DNA from: BPGX01 sp035405785
GTDB taxonomy: Bacteria > Bacteroidota > Bacteroidia > B-17B0 > Aurantibacillaceae
Length of the DNA: 64,000 bases
Assembly (NCBI GenBank): GCA_035405785.1
Contig: DAONJS010000003.1
Span: 1-64,000, forward strand
Direction of reading: 5' to 3'
Shown here: one piece after another, positions 11,001 to 18,868 of the stretch
How positions within the stretch are numbered: position 1 is the stretch's first letter
Layout of the letters: each line of letters opens with the position of its first letter
Program-made: the position numbers and the translations under genes
Notes under the pieces: model-generated
Seen by the model: the letters and a program-made list of their open reading frames with translations, nothing else
Told to the model about the DNA's origin: nothing
Databases searched by the model: none

Positions 11001-11556
11001 TTGAATGAATTTTTATTTTTATCTTGTTTATATCAGCTCCTTGATGTGCAATGATGTTATATTTAATACCTTCTGTTTCATGAATTGTAAATTCTATATC
11101 CACTTTATCCCAAACATTGTGATAAATTAATTTCTTATATCCTTTGAAAATATTTTTAGAATTTTGAAATGTATAATATCCTTCTTTTGATTCCTCAAGA
11201 ATTTCAGTTTGAATGTTTTCATTACAATTTACAAATTCATAAGCATATTTATATTTATTGACAATAAATTCTTCTTCTTTTTTAAATAATCCCTTTTCTT
11301 CTTTTTTAATTTCTACAATTTCAAAAACCAATCCCTTTTCTATAAAATAGATATTATCTCTTAAATCTTTATAGAGAACTTTATGATTTTTAATATCTTC
11401 AAATTGTCCCTCATTTTTAATAAAAACATCTGAATGAAATAAATTTCTGTTTTCCCATTTTTTACGAGGATTATCAATGGCAACTAATGATGAAATAAAT
11501 AAAGTTAATAAGATTAAAAAATTTATCTTTTTTAGATCAAACATTGTGTTTTTCAT
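6445..11556 (-). CDS. T9SS type B cargo with SprB repeats (gene 2)
   Basis: 1703 residues from ATG 11556 (the frame runs open to 11631, but the -7 box at 11574-11581 lies there). Signal peptide, then a DUF7948-like domain (FIKNEGQFEDIKNHKVLYKD, ~50-260), then a propeller-like region (GYDVDYDQNGNVYIS, ~265-600). Eight SprB-like units follow (~660-1240), six of them nearly identical 77-78-residue repeats with core CNGGNNGSA..GGVGGYTYTW. Next come Ig/PKD modules (TFSWNFDNG, YLWNFGDY) and the type B sorting domain (YIPNVFTPDGNGLNDVF..FDRWGELIF..GWDG..EFVGHVTCLP). SprB is the mobile gliding adhesin, so a surface adhesin or filament is likely. The last 541 residues are identical to those of the next gene, which argues for recent duplication or gene conversion. 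Confidence 0.87.
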   Translation of the reverse strand: MKNTMFDLKKINFLILLTLFISSLVAIDNPRKKWENRNLFHSDVFIKNEGQFEDIKNHKVLYKDLRDNIYFIEKGLVFEIVEIKKEEKGLFKKEEEFIVNKYKYAYEFVNCNENIQTEILEESKEGYYTFQNSKNIFKGYKKLIYHNVWDKVDIEFTIHETEGIKYNIIAHQGADINKIKIKIHSKAKPILDENGNIKIKTEINKNIVDHKPIAFQNNKSINASFILEKDIFTFFVDNRYNVNSDLIIDPWVITPSALPGNTGYDVDYDQNGNVYISSPTMMLAKYNSAGTFQWLYNNGSGGSGYFSEFCALPSGSVLWGEGFNSGGARIYKISSNGILQITGGPYSTREVWTIFYNRCTGQVLGFGGGTSDMNNLQIVNDTNLTGGTIKNYNGYGGSCCNDVVDAVIDVTGDFFAVQVTGTNPEKLQKCAAPAYGPPLLFDVPLGYGYEECNCFNAPGIPLSTNRANVLALNSSYLYTYGGRTIKVWNKTTGALIASQVVNAAYSDGVSRTCDGIVVDECNNVYVGGINTIYAYQFNGSTFIPLSNISTPGAVYDLALDESNGILYAVGNGFLGTYNVPTNISFSLSMVPASCGSCNGIINITNTSTCTSTGFIFNVSPGAITTTNTSIPNLCAQIYTVSANLGCKGMVWKDTITIPSYTYMSVSFNVNNPICFGGTGSATVSPYSASFNYSWQPAVATGTLGTGLSAGTYTVNVSDGASCSGSGTFQIVQPPALSLTATQTQSVSCNGGNNGSATATASGGVGGYTYTWAPLGGNSASASGLSANIYTITVSDANNCGPISTTVQIQQPPALSLTASQTQSVSCNGGNNGSATATASGGVGGYTYTWSPMGGNSFTASGLSAGFYTVTISDANSCGPISSTIQIQEPPALSLTATQTQSVSCNGGNNGSASATASGGVGGYTYTWAPSGGNSSSASSLSFGTYTISVLDANNCPISTTVQIQEPPALSLTATQTQSVNCNGGNNGSASAIASGGVGGYTYTWAPSGGNSSSASGLSFGTYTISVLDANNCPISTTIQIQQPPALSLTATQTQSVSCNGGNNGSASANASGGVGGYTYTWSPSGGNSSSASGLSFGTYTISVLDANNCPISTTVQIQQPPALSLTASQTQSVSCNGGNNGSASVTASGGIGGYTYTWSPSGGNSSTATNLTAGYYTVTISDANLCGPISQTVQILQPPALSISVSGQSVTCFGYANGSATASVSGGIPPYSYNWTPSAATSSIVTGLLANNYTVNVTDVNNCFISASINIPQPSSVSLISSPNQTICYGNSTNIFANASGGTPPYTYNWNNNLPNTGGPHFVTLTSTTIYTVQAVDAQNCLSPTNSIKITVLPALLATGMTTTICDGNSAAIYPTITSPGNGGPYSYLWNNAQTNATISVVGNYALGAQNIYTVTITDGCSVPDAVTTITVNVFPNPVISFSANPLSGCVPLTVSYFGSSDGSNDTFSWNFDNGQSSNQQNPLTTYTISGSFSPSLTVTNSYGCSSSTFIPNYINVYPLPIADFSADPWGTTIITPTINFFNSSVGASQYLWNFGDYASPTNTSSAVNPSHEYTYSGTYTVMLIATNQYGCKDFITKVITIDPEFHLYIPNVFTPDGNGLNDVFQPKGVGIDENDYKMLIFDRWGELIFQSNNFFKGWDGSVKGSQGKATQDVYVYKIYVKDLKGNRHEFVGHVTCLPNNEQ
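7958..9355. repeat. Tandem SprB-repeat array, six units of 231-234 bp
   Basis: Six in-frame units at 231- or 234-base periodicity encode 77-78-residue SprB modules. Three consecutive units share LSFGTYTISVLDANNCPIST; the others use AGFYTVTISDANSCGPIS-type endings, so two unit subtypes are mixed. The high nucleotide similarity between units makes the array prone to copy-number change. Confidence 0.85.
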
Positions 11557-11573
11557 ATGTTTAAATTTTGCTA

Positions 11574-11606
11574 CAAATTTAAAGATAAACAAATACTTTT
11601 TCCAAA
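11574..11606 (-). promoter_or_regulatory. Promoter of T9SS cargo gene 2 (-33 and -7 boxes)
   Basis: The plus strand has CAAATTTA at 11574-11581 (TAAATTTG when transcribed) and CAAA at 11603-11606 (TTTG), 21 bases apart, a full match to the Bacteroidota TTTG/TAnnTTTG promoter. The -7 box ends 17 bases before the ATG at 11556. Confidence 0.7.
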
Positions 11607-13353
11607 TTTTTAAATAAATAAAACCTACCATTCACTCAATAAATGATACCATTCACACAATGGAAGTGTATAAAACGAATTTTACTTAATTAAATTAAGG
11701 TCAATAAACAAATTTAATTTTAAGTTATTACTGCTCATTATTAGGCAAGCAAGTAACATGACCTACAAACTCATGCCTGTTACCTTTAAGGTCTTTCACA
11801 TAAATTTTATAGACATAAACATCTTGAGTTGCTTTGCCCTGAGATCCCTTAACAGAACCATCCCAACCTTTGAAAAAGTTGTTACTTTGAAAAATCAATT
11901 CACCCCATCTGTCAAAAATCAGCATTTTGTAATCATTTTCGTCAATACCAACGCCCTTTGGTTGGAATACATCATTTAATCCATTACCATCAGGAGTAAA
12001 GACATTAGGGATATAGAGATGGAATTCTGGGTCAATAGTAATAACTTTAGTGATGAAATCTTTACATCCGTATTGGTTAGTAGCAATAAGCATCACAGTA
12101 TAAGTTCCTGAATATGTATATTCGTGAGAAGGATTGACAGCGGATGAAGTATTAGTAGGAGAAGCATAATCACCGAAGTTCCAGAGATATTGGGAAGCCC
12201 CTACAGAAGAATTAAAGAAGTTGATAGTAGGAGTGATAATAGTAGTTCCCCAAGGGTCGGCGGAGAAGTCAGCAATAGGTAAAGGATAGACATTGATGTA
12301 GTTAGGGATGAAAGTAGAAGAAGAGCATCCATAAGAGTTAGTAACAGTAAGAGAAGGAGAGAATGAACCAGAGATGGTGTAGGTAGTTAAAGGATTTTGC
12401 TGATTAGAAGATTGGCCGTTATCAAAGTTCCAAGAAAAAGTATCATTAGAACCGTCAGAAGAGCCGAAGTAAGAGACAGTTAGAGGCACACAACCACTTA
12501 AAGGATTAGCCGAGAAGGAGATAACAGGATTTGGGAAAACATTAACAGTAATAGTTGTAACAGCATCAGGGACAGAGCAACCATCAGTGATAGTGACGGT
12601 GTAGATATTTTGAGCCCCAAGAGCATAGTTTCCAACAACCGATATGGTAGCATTAGTTTGAGCATTGTTCCATAGATAGGAATAAGGACCTCCATTACCA
12701 GGGCTGGTAATAGTAGGATAGATAGCAGCAGAGTTACCATCACAAATAGTAGTGGTCATGCCAGTAGCAAGAAGAGCAGGAAGTACAGTAATTTTGATAG
12801 AATTGGTAGGCGACAAACAGTTTTGAGCATCAACTGCCTGAACAGTGTATATAGTAGTAGAAGTAAGCGTTACAAAATGAGGACCGCCGGTGTTAGGTAA
12901 GTTATTATTCCAATTGTAGGTGTAAGGTGGTGTTCCACCTGAAGCATTAGCGAAGATGTTAGTAGAATTGCCATAGCAAATGGTTTGATTAGGGGAAGAG
13001 ATGAGCGACACAGAAGAAGGTTGAGGGATATTGATAGAAGCGGAGATGAAGCAGTTATTGACATCTGTAACATTGACGGTGTAATTATTAGCAAGAAGTC
13101 CTGTAACGATGGAAGAAGTTGCCGCGGAAGGTGTCCAATTGTAAGAATAAGGAGGGATACCGCCGGAAACAGAGGCAGTAGCAGAACCATTAGCATAACC
13201 GAAGCAAGTAACACTTTGACCGGAGACAGAGATAGAGAGAGCAGGAGGTTGAAGGATTTGGACAGTTTGAGAGATTGGCCCGCAGAGGTTAGCATCAGAG
13301 ATAGTTACGGTATAATATCCTGCGGTTAAGTTTGTTGCAGTTGAAGAATTACC
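11607..13353. repeat. 1.75-kb direct repeat, copy B
   Basis: Copy of 6324-8070, offset 5283. It encodes the last 541 residues of cargo gene 3 and includes the 3' flank and the TACCATTCAC pair upstream of cargo gene 2. Its left edge coincides with the -33 box of the gene 2 promoter, so each copy ends where the next gene's core promoter begins. Confidence 0.9.
11626..11656. promoter_or_regulatory. 21-bp-phased direct repeat, LytTR-like site (gene 2)
   Basis: TACCATTCAC at 11626-11635 and 11647-11656, same spacing and orientation as at 6343-6373 and inside the duplicated segment. It sits about 45-75 bases upstream of the gene 2 -7 box. Confidence 0.5.
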
Positions 13354-15507
13354 ACCCGATGGTGACCAAGTATAAGTATACCCACCAACGCCACCGGAAG
13401 CAGTAGCAGAAGCAATACCATTGTTGCCACCGTTGCAACTTACGCTTTGAGTTTGAGAAGCGGTAAGAGAGAGGGCTGGTGGTTCTTGAATTTGAACTGT
13501 GGTAGAAATGGGGCAGTTATTAGCATCAAGGACAGAGATAGTGTAAGTGCCGAAGGATAAACCAGAAGCAGAGGATGAATTGCCACCTGAAGGTGACCAA
13601 GTGTAAGTATATCCACCAACACCACCAGAAGCAGTAGCAGAAGCAGAACCATTGTTGCCACCATTACAGCTCACGCTTTGTGTTTGCGTAGCAGTAAGAG
13701 AAAGGGCTGGTGGTTGAGGAATATTTATGACAGCATTAGTGGCACAATTATTATTATCCATAATAATAACAGAATAATTACCTGCACTTAAACCAGAGGC
13801 AACAAAATTAGAGCTAACAGAAGGTATCCAAGTATAGGAATAAGGTGTAGCCCCACCATTTACATTGACTGTTGCGATCCCATTTGAACCACCATTACAT
13901 GTAACAGAGTTTGTGTTTATAGAAGTAATACTTACTGTTGGAGCACCAGTAATATTAACAACTGCAGTTGTAAAGCAGTTATTTGCATCTTTTATTGTAC
14001 AGGTATAATTACCTACCGATAACCCTGTTGCAATATTACTGTTTCCACCTGATGGTGACCATGTGTATGAATATGCAGGAGTAGCACCACTTACATTTAT
14101 TGTAGCGGATCCTGGTGAAGAGCAACTTGCTGTTTGTGTTATGGAAGATAAAGTATAAGCTGTTGGTTGAGATATTTGTACAGTAGCAATCTTTGAGCAA
14201 CTGGCATCTTGAACGGTAACAGTATAAATACCAGGACTTAAACCAGTTGCTAATGCAGAATTACCACCCGAAGGAGCCCACGTATATGAAAGTGGTGGGG
14301 TTGCTCCTGTGGTAGAAACAGAAGCAGAACCATTAGAACCACTGTAACAAGAAACATTTGTAGAAGTGATATTAGTCGTAAAACCTCCACCAACACTTAC
14401 TGTTACAGTTTGAGGGGCAGAGCAAGCAATAATAGGATTACAAACTACAGTATAAATTCCTGGAACAGTAGTTGTAATACATTGACCAGTTGCAGAACCA
14501 CCACCAGGTATTGACCAGTTGTAACTGGCAAATCCACCAGGAGCGCAAACATTAGAACCTGCACATGCAGGTGGAATTGAAAAAGTAGAAGAGGTGCAAT
14601 CAGCATCAATGTATGCATAAGCCCAATCAACTTGATATACACACCAATGAACACTTGCTTGTAAAGTTACATTTTGACCAATATATGGGGATAAGTCAAC
14701 ATTTACTGTAGTCCATGGTAAATATGTTACATTGCAATTTGTACATCCGGTGTTACATCTTGTATCAATTCCTCCAAATTGTGGGGTTGCTCCAGATAAA
14801 CCCACAAATTGATTAGAATTACCGTCCCAATAAACTTTAAAGTAAGGACATGGTAATTGGTTTCCACTTGGACCTAATAATTTTATTTCAACATAAGCTG
14901 CATCTGATGGCGAATGTGGAAAGTTATATACTACAAAAGCAAAATGAAGGGCAAATTGAGCATTTGCAGAAGTAACTGGAATTACTCTTTGTGCTTGAGA
15001 AGTACAAAATGCACCCATAGAACTTGAATTACAGTTGCAGCCACCCCCCCAATCGGTTCCTAATCTTAAAGAATAATTTCCACCAGGATAAACCATTGGA
15101 AACCCGCCCCACATATCTACTCCTGAATTAACTACTTGATAAAAACCTGAACCACTACTAGTATTTGTCATTGTCCATCCAGTAGTGTTTCCTGCTTCAA
15201 AGTCAATGTTATTACATCCCGATGGCTGAGGTCCCTGGAGAATATCTGGATTGTTGCTTACTACTTTTTGAGAGAAACTAAAGGAATTATTTTCAGGATT
15301 TTTTGGAAACAAATTATATTTCCTTTTAATCCACATTCTTTTTATTTGCTCATAAGCGGCTTTCTTTTCCTCTTGTGTTTTTAAATGCTGTGTATGAGCC
15401 CATGCGTGTTCTTCATTAAAACCTTCTAATGAATCAATTTGTGCAAAGAATTTAAATTGAAAAAATGATAACACAAAACCAATAATTAAAAATTTTTTTG
15501 TTTTCAT
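11728..15507 (-). CDS. T9SS type B cargo with jelly-roll domain and SprB repeats (gene 3)
   Basis: 1259 residues. Signal peptide MKTKKFLIIGFVLSFFQFKF..AQ; a short Lys/Arg-rich pro-region; then a Cys-rich domain at ~95-305 (NNIDFEAGNTTGWTM opening, many Cys and Trp) that reads as a jelly-roll binding module of the MAM/CBM type. An Ig-like unit and six SprB-like units follow (~375-830); units 4 and 5 closely match units in gene 2, whereas units 1-3 are divergent. From about residue 718 the protein is identical to the C-terminus of gene 2, ending in the same type B sorting domain. Probably a surface-exposed binding protein secreted through T9SS. It faces DUF4286-rsmA across a 211-base divergent spacer with its own promoter. 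Codon use and composition are like its neighbours. Confidence 0.87.
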   Translation of the reverse strand: MKTKKFLIIGFVLSFFQFKFFAQIDSLEGFNEEHAWAHTQHLKTQEEKKAAYEQIKRMWIKRKYNLFPKNPENNSFSFSQKVVSNNPDILQGPQPSGCNNIDFEAGNTTGWTMTNTSSGSGFYQVVNSGVDMWGGFPMVYPGGNYSLRLGTDWGGGCNCNSSSMGAFCTSQAQRVIPVTSANAQFALHFAFVVYNFPHSPSDAAYVEIKLLGPSGNQLPCPYFKVYWDGNSNQFVGLSGATPQFGGIDTRCNTGCTNCNVTYLPWTTVNVDLSPYIGQNVTLQASVHWCVYQVDWAYAYIDADCTSSTFSIPPACAGSNVCAPGGFASYNWSIPGGGSATGQCITTTVPGIYTVVCNPIIACSAPQTVTVSVGGGFTTNITSTNVSCYSGSNGSASVSTTGATPPLSYTWAPSGGNSALATGLSPGIYTVTVQDASCSKIATVQISQPTAYTLSSITQTASCSSPGSATINVSGATPAYSYTWSPSGGNSNIATGLSVGNYTCTIKDANNCFTTAVVNITGAPTVSITSINTNSVTCNGGSNGIATVNVNGGATPYSYTWIPSVSSNFVASGLSAGNYSVIIMDNNNCATNAVINIPQPPALSLTATQTQSVSCNGGNNGSASATASGGVGGYTYTWSPSGGNSSSASGLSFGTYTISVLDANNCPISTTVQIQEPPALSLTASQTQSVSCNGGNNGIASATASGGVGGYTYTWSPSGGNSSTATNLTAGYYTVTISDANLCGPISQTVQILQPPALSISVSGQSVTCFGYANGSATASVSGGIPPYSYNWTPSAATSSIVTGLLANNYTVNVTDVNNCFISASINIPQPSSVSLISSPNQTICYGNSTNIFANASGGTPPYTYNWNNNLPNTGGPHFVTLTSTTIYTVQAVDAQNCLSPTNSIKITVLPALLATGMTTTICDGNSAAIYPTITSPGNGGPYSYLWNNAQTNATISVVGNYALGAQNIYTVTITDGCSVPDAVTTITVNVFPNPVISFSANPLSGCVPLTVSYFGSSDGSNDTFSWNFDNGQSSNQQNPLTTYTISGSFSPSLTVTNSYGCSSSTFIPNYINVYPLPIADFSADPWGTTIITPTINFFNSSVGASQYLWNFGDYASPTNTSSAVNPSHEYTYSGTYTVMLIATNQYGCKDFITKVITIDPEFHLYIPNVFTPDGNGLNDVFQPKGVGIDENDYKMLIFDRWGELIFQSNNFFKGWDGSVKGSQGKATQDVYVYKIYVKDLKGNRHEFVGHVTCLPNNEQ

Positions 15508-15525
15508 AAAAATTATTTTTGGCTA

Positions 15526-15533
15526 CAAAGGTA
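15526..15533 (-). promoter_or_regulatory. -7 box upstream of T9SS cargo gene 3
   Basis: The plus strand reads CAAAGGTA (TACCTTTG transcribed), 18 bases before the ATG at 15507. The GGCTACAAA context is shared with the gene 1 promoter, and GCTACAAA with gene 2. Confidence 0.6.
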
Positions 15534-15587
15534 AATATAAATAGATAGATTTATTTAATAAATTCTTTAAAAGTGTCAAATTATTTA

Positions 15588-15639
15588 TTGAGCGGTATAT
15601 TTTATTGAGTGAATGGTATATTTTATTGAGTGAAAAGGG
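15588..15639. promoter_or_regulatory. Three 21-bp-phased repeats in divergent spacer, opposite orientation
   Basis: Plus strand: TTGAGCGGTA (15588-15597), GTGAATGGTA (15609-15618) and the weaker GTGAAAAGGG (15630-15639), each 21 bases apart and separated by TATTTTATTGA-like spacers. GTGAATGGTA is the exact reverse complement of TACCATTCAC found upstream of genes 1 and 2. It lies about midway between the two divergent -7 boxes. Confidence 0.5.
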
Positions 15640-15694
15640 AAAAAATAATAGAAAATAGTAAATAGTGAACATTTATAACTAAAAACTAATTAAG

Positions 15695-15702
15695 TATATT
15701 TG
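15695..15702 (+). promoter_or_regulatory. -7 box for DUF4286-rsmA
   Basis: TATATTTG, exact match to TAnnTTTG, 16 bases before the ATG at 15719. A partial -33 box (TTTA) is 19 bases upstream. Confidence 0.65.
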
Positions 15703-15718
15703 CACAAATGCACAAAAA

Positions 15719-16030
15719 ATGTTTATATACTCTGTTACTATTTCAATTGACAAAAATCTTGCTGAAGAATGGTTAAAGTGGATGAAGAGCAAGCATATTC
15801 CTGATGTAATTAAAACTAGTTGTTTTACTGATTATGCTATTTTTCAAGTATTTTCAGCTAATTCGGAAGATCTTGCAACATTCAACATTCAATATCACTT
15901 TAATAAAATAGAAGATTTGGAAAAATACCAAAGAGAATATGCGAGTGATCTTCAAAAGGAACATAAAGATAAATATGAAGGAAAGTTTGTTGCTGTTAGA
16001 ACAGTATTAAAAAAATTAGATAAAGAGTAA
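15719..16030 (+). CDS. DUF4286 family protein
   Basis: 103 residues, a small ferredoxin-like alpha/beta protein of the DUF4286 family (MFIYSVTISIDKNLAEEWLKWM start, QYHFNKIEDLEKYQREYA in the middle, an acidic/basic C-terminal helix). No signal peptide, so cytoplasmic. Members are found next to rsmA in many Bacteroidota genomes, as here, where the stop at 16030 is 4 bases before the rsmA start; co-expression is clear but no activity is known. The start follows the -7 box at a normal distance. Confidence 0.8.
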   Translation: MFIYSVTISIDKNLAEEWLKWMKSKHIPDVIKTSCFTDYAIFQVFSANSEDLATFNIQYHFNKIEDLEKYQREYASDLQKEHKDKYEGKFVAVRTVLKKLDKE

Positions 16031-16034
16031 AAAA

Positions 16035-16802
16035 TTGGTAAAAGCAAAAAAATATTTAGGACAACATTTTTTGACTAATCAGAATATTGCACAAAAAATT
16101 GTTTCTGAATTTCTTAGTTTTCCAAAACATTTTACAATTGAAATAGGAGCTGGAACAGGTGTATTAACTGAAAAATTAATTAATCATTTTCCAAAAAATA
16201 ATTTTGTAGCCATTGATATTGATGAAGAATCCATCCAATATCTTAAACAAAAATTTCCAGATAATTCCAATCAATTTTTATTAGAAGATTTTCTAAACTC
16301 TAAATTTGTAGAAGATATTTTAAGTAATAAAAAAGTCAATATAATAGGCAATTTTCCATACAATATATCAAGCCAGATTTTATTTAAAATTTTTGAACAC
16401 AAACAAAATGTTCAAGGTGTGGTTGGGATGTTTCAAAAAGAAGTAGCAGAAAGAATTTGTGCATCGCATGGAAGTAAAGTATATGGCATTTTGAGTGTGT
16501 TGTTACAAACATTTTTTGAAACAAGATATTTATTTACTGTAAATGAAGGAAGTTTTAATCCTCCACCAAAAGTAAAATCAGCCGTTATAAGTTTAGTAAA
16601 TAAGCAGAATAATAATTTACAGGTGGATGAAAAATTATTTGTTGAAATAGTCAAAACTGCATTTCAGCAAAGACGAAAAACATTGCGAAATAGTTTATCC
16701 AAATGGTCTAAAAGTATTGATTTCCCTTATCAGGATAAAAGACCTGAACAATTATCTTATGAACAATTTATTGAAATAACTGAGATTATTGAAAAATATT
16801 GA
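16035..16802 (+). CDS. rsmA: 16S rRNA dimethyladenosine transferase RsmA (KsgA)
   Basis: 255 residues, the expected length. RsmA dimethylates the two adjacent adenosines in helix 45 of 16S rRNA during late 30S assembly. Visible motifs: KKYLGQHFLT at the N-terminus, SAM-binding motif I IEIGAGTGVLTEKL, the acidic FVAIDIDEE of motif II, and the catalytic NFPYNISSQI, a conservative change from NLPYNI. The C-terminal helical domain has the usual FQQRRKTLRNSL. The start is TTG at 16035; no ATG gives the conserved N-terminus. It is the second gene of the DUF4286 operon and ends 6 bases from the convergent OmpA gene. Confidence 0.95.
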   Translation: MVKAKKYLGQHFLTNQNIAQKIVSEFLSFPKHFTIEIGAGTGVLTEKLINHFPKNNFVAIDIDEESIQYLKQKFPDNSNQFLLEDFLNSKFVEDILSNKKVNIIGNFPYNISSQILFKIFEHKQNVQGVVGMFQKEVAERICASHGSKVYGILSVLLQTFFETRYLFTVNEGSFNPPPKVKSAVISLVNKQNNNLQVDEKLFVEIVKTAFQQRRKTLRNSLSKWSKSIDFPYQDKRPEQLSYEQFIEITEIIEKY

Positions 16803-16808
16803 AATCAA

Positions 16809-18851
16809 TTATTTAGCACTTAAAATTTTGAATTCTACTCTTCTATTGTTTTGTCTGCCTTCTTCGGTATCATTGGTATCAATAGGTTGAGTTTCTCCGT
16901 AACCTTTTGCAATCAATCTATCAGCACTAATACCTTTTCCAATTAAATAATTGACTACTGATTCTGCTCTTTTTTGTGATAGTTTCATATTGTATTCATC
17001 AGATCCTTTGCTATCTGTATGAGCTGAAAGTTCTACTTTAATAGTAGGATTTTCAGTAAGTAATTTTACTAATCTATCTAATTCATTAAAAGATTCAGGG
17101 CGTAAAGTGGCTTTATCAAAATCAAAGAAGATATTTTTTAAAACGATAGTATTTCCAATTTCAATTTTCTTTAATGGAATATCTTTTGTAACCTCCTGAT
17201 AGTCGGCATCAGCAGGCAGATTAAAGTTTTCAGAGTGAAATAAATAACCTTCTCTTTGCACAGCAATCCCGTAATTTTTTCCTGATGGTAAAGTAACAAG
17301 ATATTTACCTGTTGCGGCATTAGATTTGAAAGAAGCAAGTATGACATTTTTTTCATTGTCAATTAAATTAAGTATTGCTTCTAATGGTTCATTTGTTTTA
17401 GCATCATAAACAATACCTTTTAGTAAAGTCATTTTAGGTTTGGTTACTTCTACTGCTTGTTCTACTTTAAGATTTGTAACAGGTTTTGCGGACATTGCTA
17501 ATAATTGATCTTCAGTATTTAATAATGGTTGTTTTTCAGGACCTAAAATGGTGATTTTATATAAGTCCATTCCACCATAACCTCCAAGAGATGCAGAAGA
17601 ATAGTATGCTCTACGACCGCTTCCTGCTAATGCAAAGAAAGCATCATCATCGGGGGTATTGATAGGGATACCAAGATTAACGGGTTTTGTCCATTGACCG
17701 TTTTCAAAAGTTGTTTTAAATACATCATAACCACCAATAGAATTATGTCCTTTTGAAGCAAAGTACATCGTTTTACCATCAGGCATCATATAAACCCCTT
17801 CTTCATCATATTCAGTATTGATAACAGGACCTATATTTACAGCTTTTTCAAATTTGCCTTTTTCATTGATTTCAGCATAATAAATATCGTGTCCGCCATA
17901 GCCGCCTTCTCTGTCGCTTACAAAGTAAAGAATTTTTCCATCATAAGAAAAGGATGCAGAAGATTCGTGGTATTTTGTATTGATGGCTTTACCTAAATTT
18001 TCGGGCTTAGACCATTGTTTTCCTACTAAATAAGAAATAAATAAATCGCCTCCATTCACACCACCTTGATAAGTAATTAATTTTTGTCCATCAGGAGATA
18101 AACAAACAGCGGCGTCGTGATTTTCAGTATTTACGGGAGGTCCAAGATTAACTGCCTGAGAAAATTTTTTACCTACTTTATAACTTACCCAAACATCTTC
18201 AAAATATTCATTTTTTGATTCATCCATTTTATTACCTACACCACCTGGTCTGCGGGAAGTAAACATCAAAACACTTTCATCTGCTGTAATAACTGGTGAA
18301 TATTCATTAAAAGAGGTATTTACTTCTGGTCCTAAATTATCTACCCACACTCTGATTGGATTTTGGCTTAAAATTTTTCCACTATTACATTCCTGAATTT
18401 TTTTATTTACATCTTTAATTTCTTCTTTTGATTTGATAGTATTTAAGCAAGCAGAATATTCCTGAATGGCTTTATCCCATTCTGAATTGAGGTGATAAAC
18501 TCTGCCCATATAATATCTAATTTTAGGATCAACAGAAGGATCTAATTGAAAAGCTTTTAAAATATAATCGTATGCTTTCTTTTTTTCAAAAGAATGTAAA
18601 TAACACAAGCCAATTTTGAAGTTGAGTTTAGCATTATTAGGATTGAAGTTTTGAGCTTTCAAATAAAATGGTAAGGCGTCTCTGTAATATGCTTCACCTT
18701 GTTCAAAGATTTCATCTCCTTTTTTGATGTTGTCTTTTGCTTCATTTAATTCATCTTTCCTGCCCGGAAAATTTTTCTTTTCAAATTCTACATTTTGAGC
18801 AATGCCATTCAAAGCAATCATTGTAAATAAGAGAATGCTTAATTTTTTCAT
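16809..18851 (-). CDS. OmpA-family protein with TPR, PD40 and CRD domains (PorE-like)
   Basis: 680 residues. Signal peptide (MKKLSILLFTMIALNGIAQ), TPR-like helices (~45-150), a PD40/WD40-like propeller (~190-440, repeats such as SPDGQKLITYQGG, SYDGKILYFVSDREGGYGGH, MPDGKTMYFASKG), a carboxypeptidase-regulatory-like beta domain (KGIVYDAKTNEPLEAILNL, ~475-560) and a C-terminal OmpA peptidoglycan-binding domain (IFFDFDKATLRPESFNELDR..AHTDSKGSDEYN..QKRAESVVNYL..NNRRVEF). This order matches PorE of the type IX secretion system, which anchors the trans-envelope complex to peptidoglycan; however many Bacteroidota carry several proteins of this build, and this one lacks the lipobox reported for P. 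gingivalis PorE. It follows the TPR gene by 17 bases in one operon. Confidence 0.85.
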   Translation of the reverse strand: MKKLSILLFTMIALNGIAQNVEFEKKNFPGRKDELNEAKDNIKKGDEIFEQGEAYYRDALPFYLKAQNFNPNNAKLNFKIGLCYLHSFEKKKAYDYILKAFQLDPSVDPKIRYYMGRVYHLNSEWDKAIQEYSACLNTIKSKEEIKDVNKKIQECNSGKILSQNPIRVWVDNLGPEVNTSFNEYSPVITADESVLMFTSRRPGGVGNKMDESKNEYFEDVWVSYKVGKKFSQAVNLGPPVNTENHDAAVCLSPDGQKLITYQGGVNGGDLFISYLVGKQWSKPENLGKAINTKYHESSASFSYDGKILYFVSDREGGYGGHDIYYAEINEKGKFEKAVNIGPVINTEYDEEGVYMMPDGKTMYFASKGHNSIGGYDVFKTTFENGQWTKPVNLGIPINTPDDDAFFALAGSGRRAYYSSASLGGYGGMDLYKITILGPEKQPLLNTEDQLLAMSAKPVTNLKVEQAVEVTKPKMTLLKGIVYDAKTNEPLEAILNLIDNEKNVILASFKSNAATGKYLVTLPSGKNYGIAVQREGYLFHSENFNLPADADYQEVTKDIPLKKIEIGNTIVLKNIFFDFDKATLRPESFNELDRLVKLLTENPTIKVELSAHTDSKGSDEYNMKLSQKRAESVVNYLIGKGISADRLIAKGYGETQPIDTNDTEEGRQNNRRVEFKILSAK

Positions 18852-18868
18852 AGGTTTAAATTTTTATT

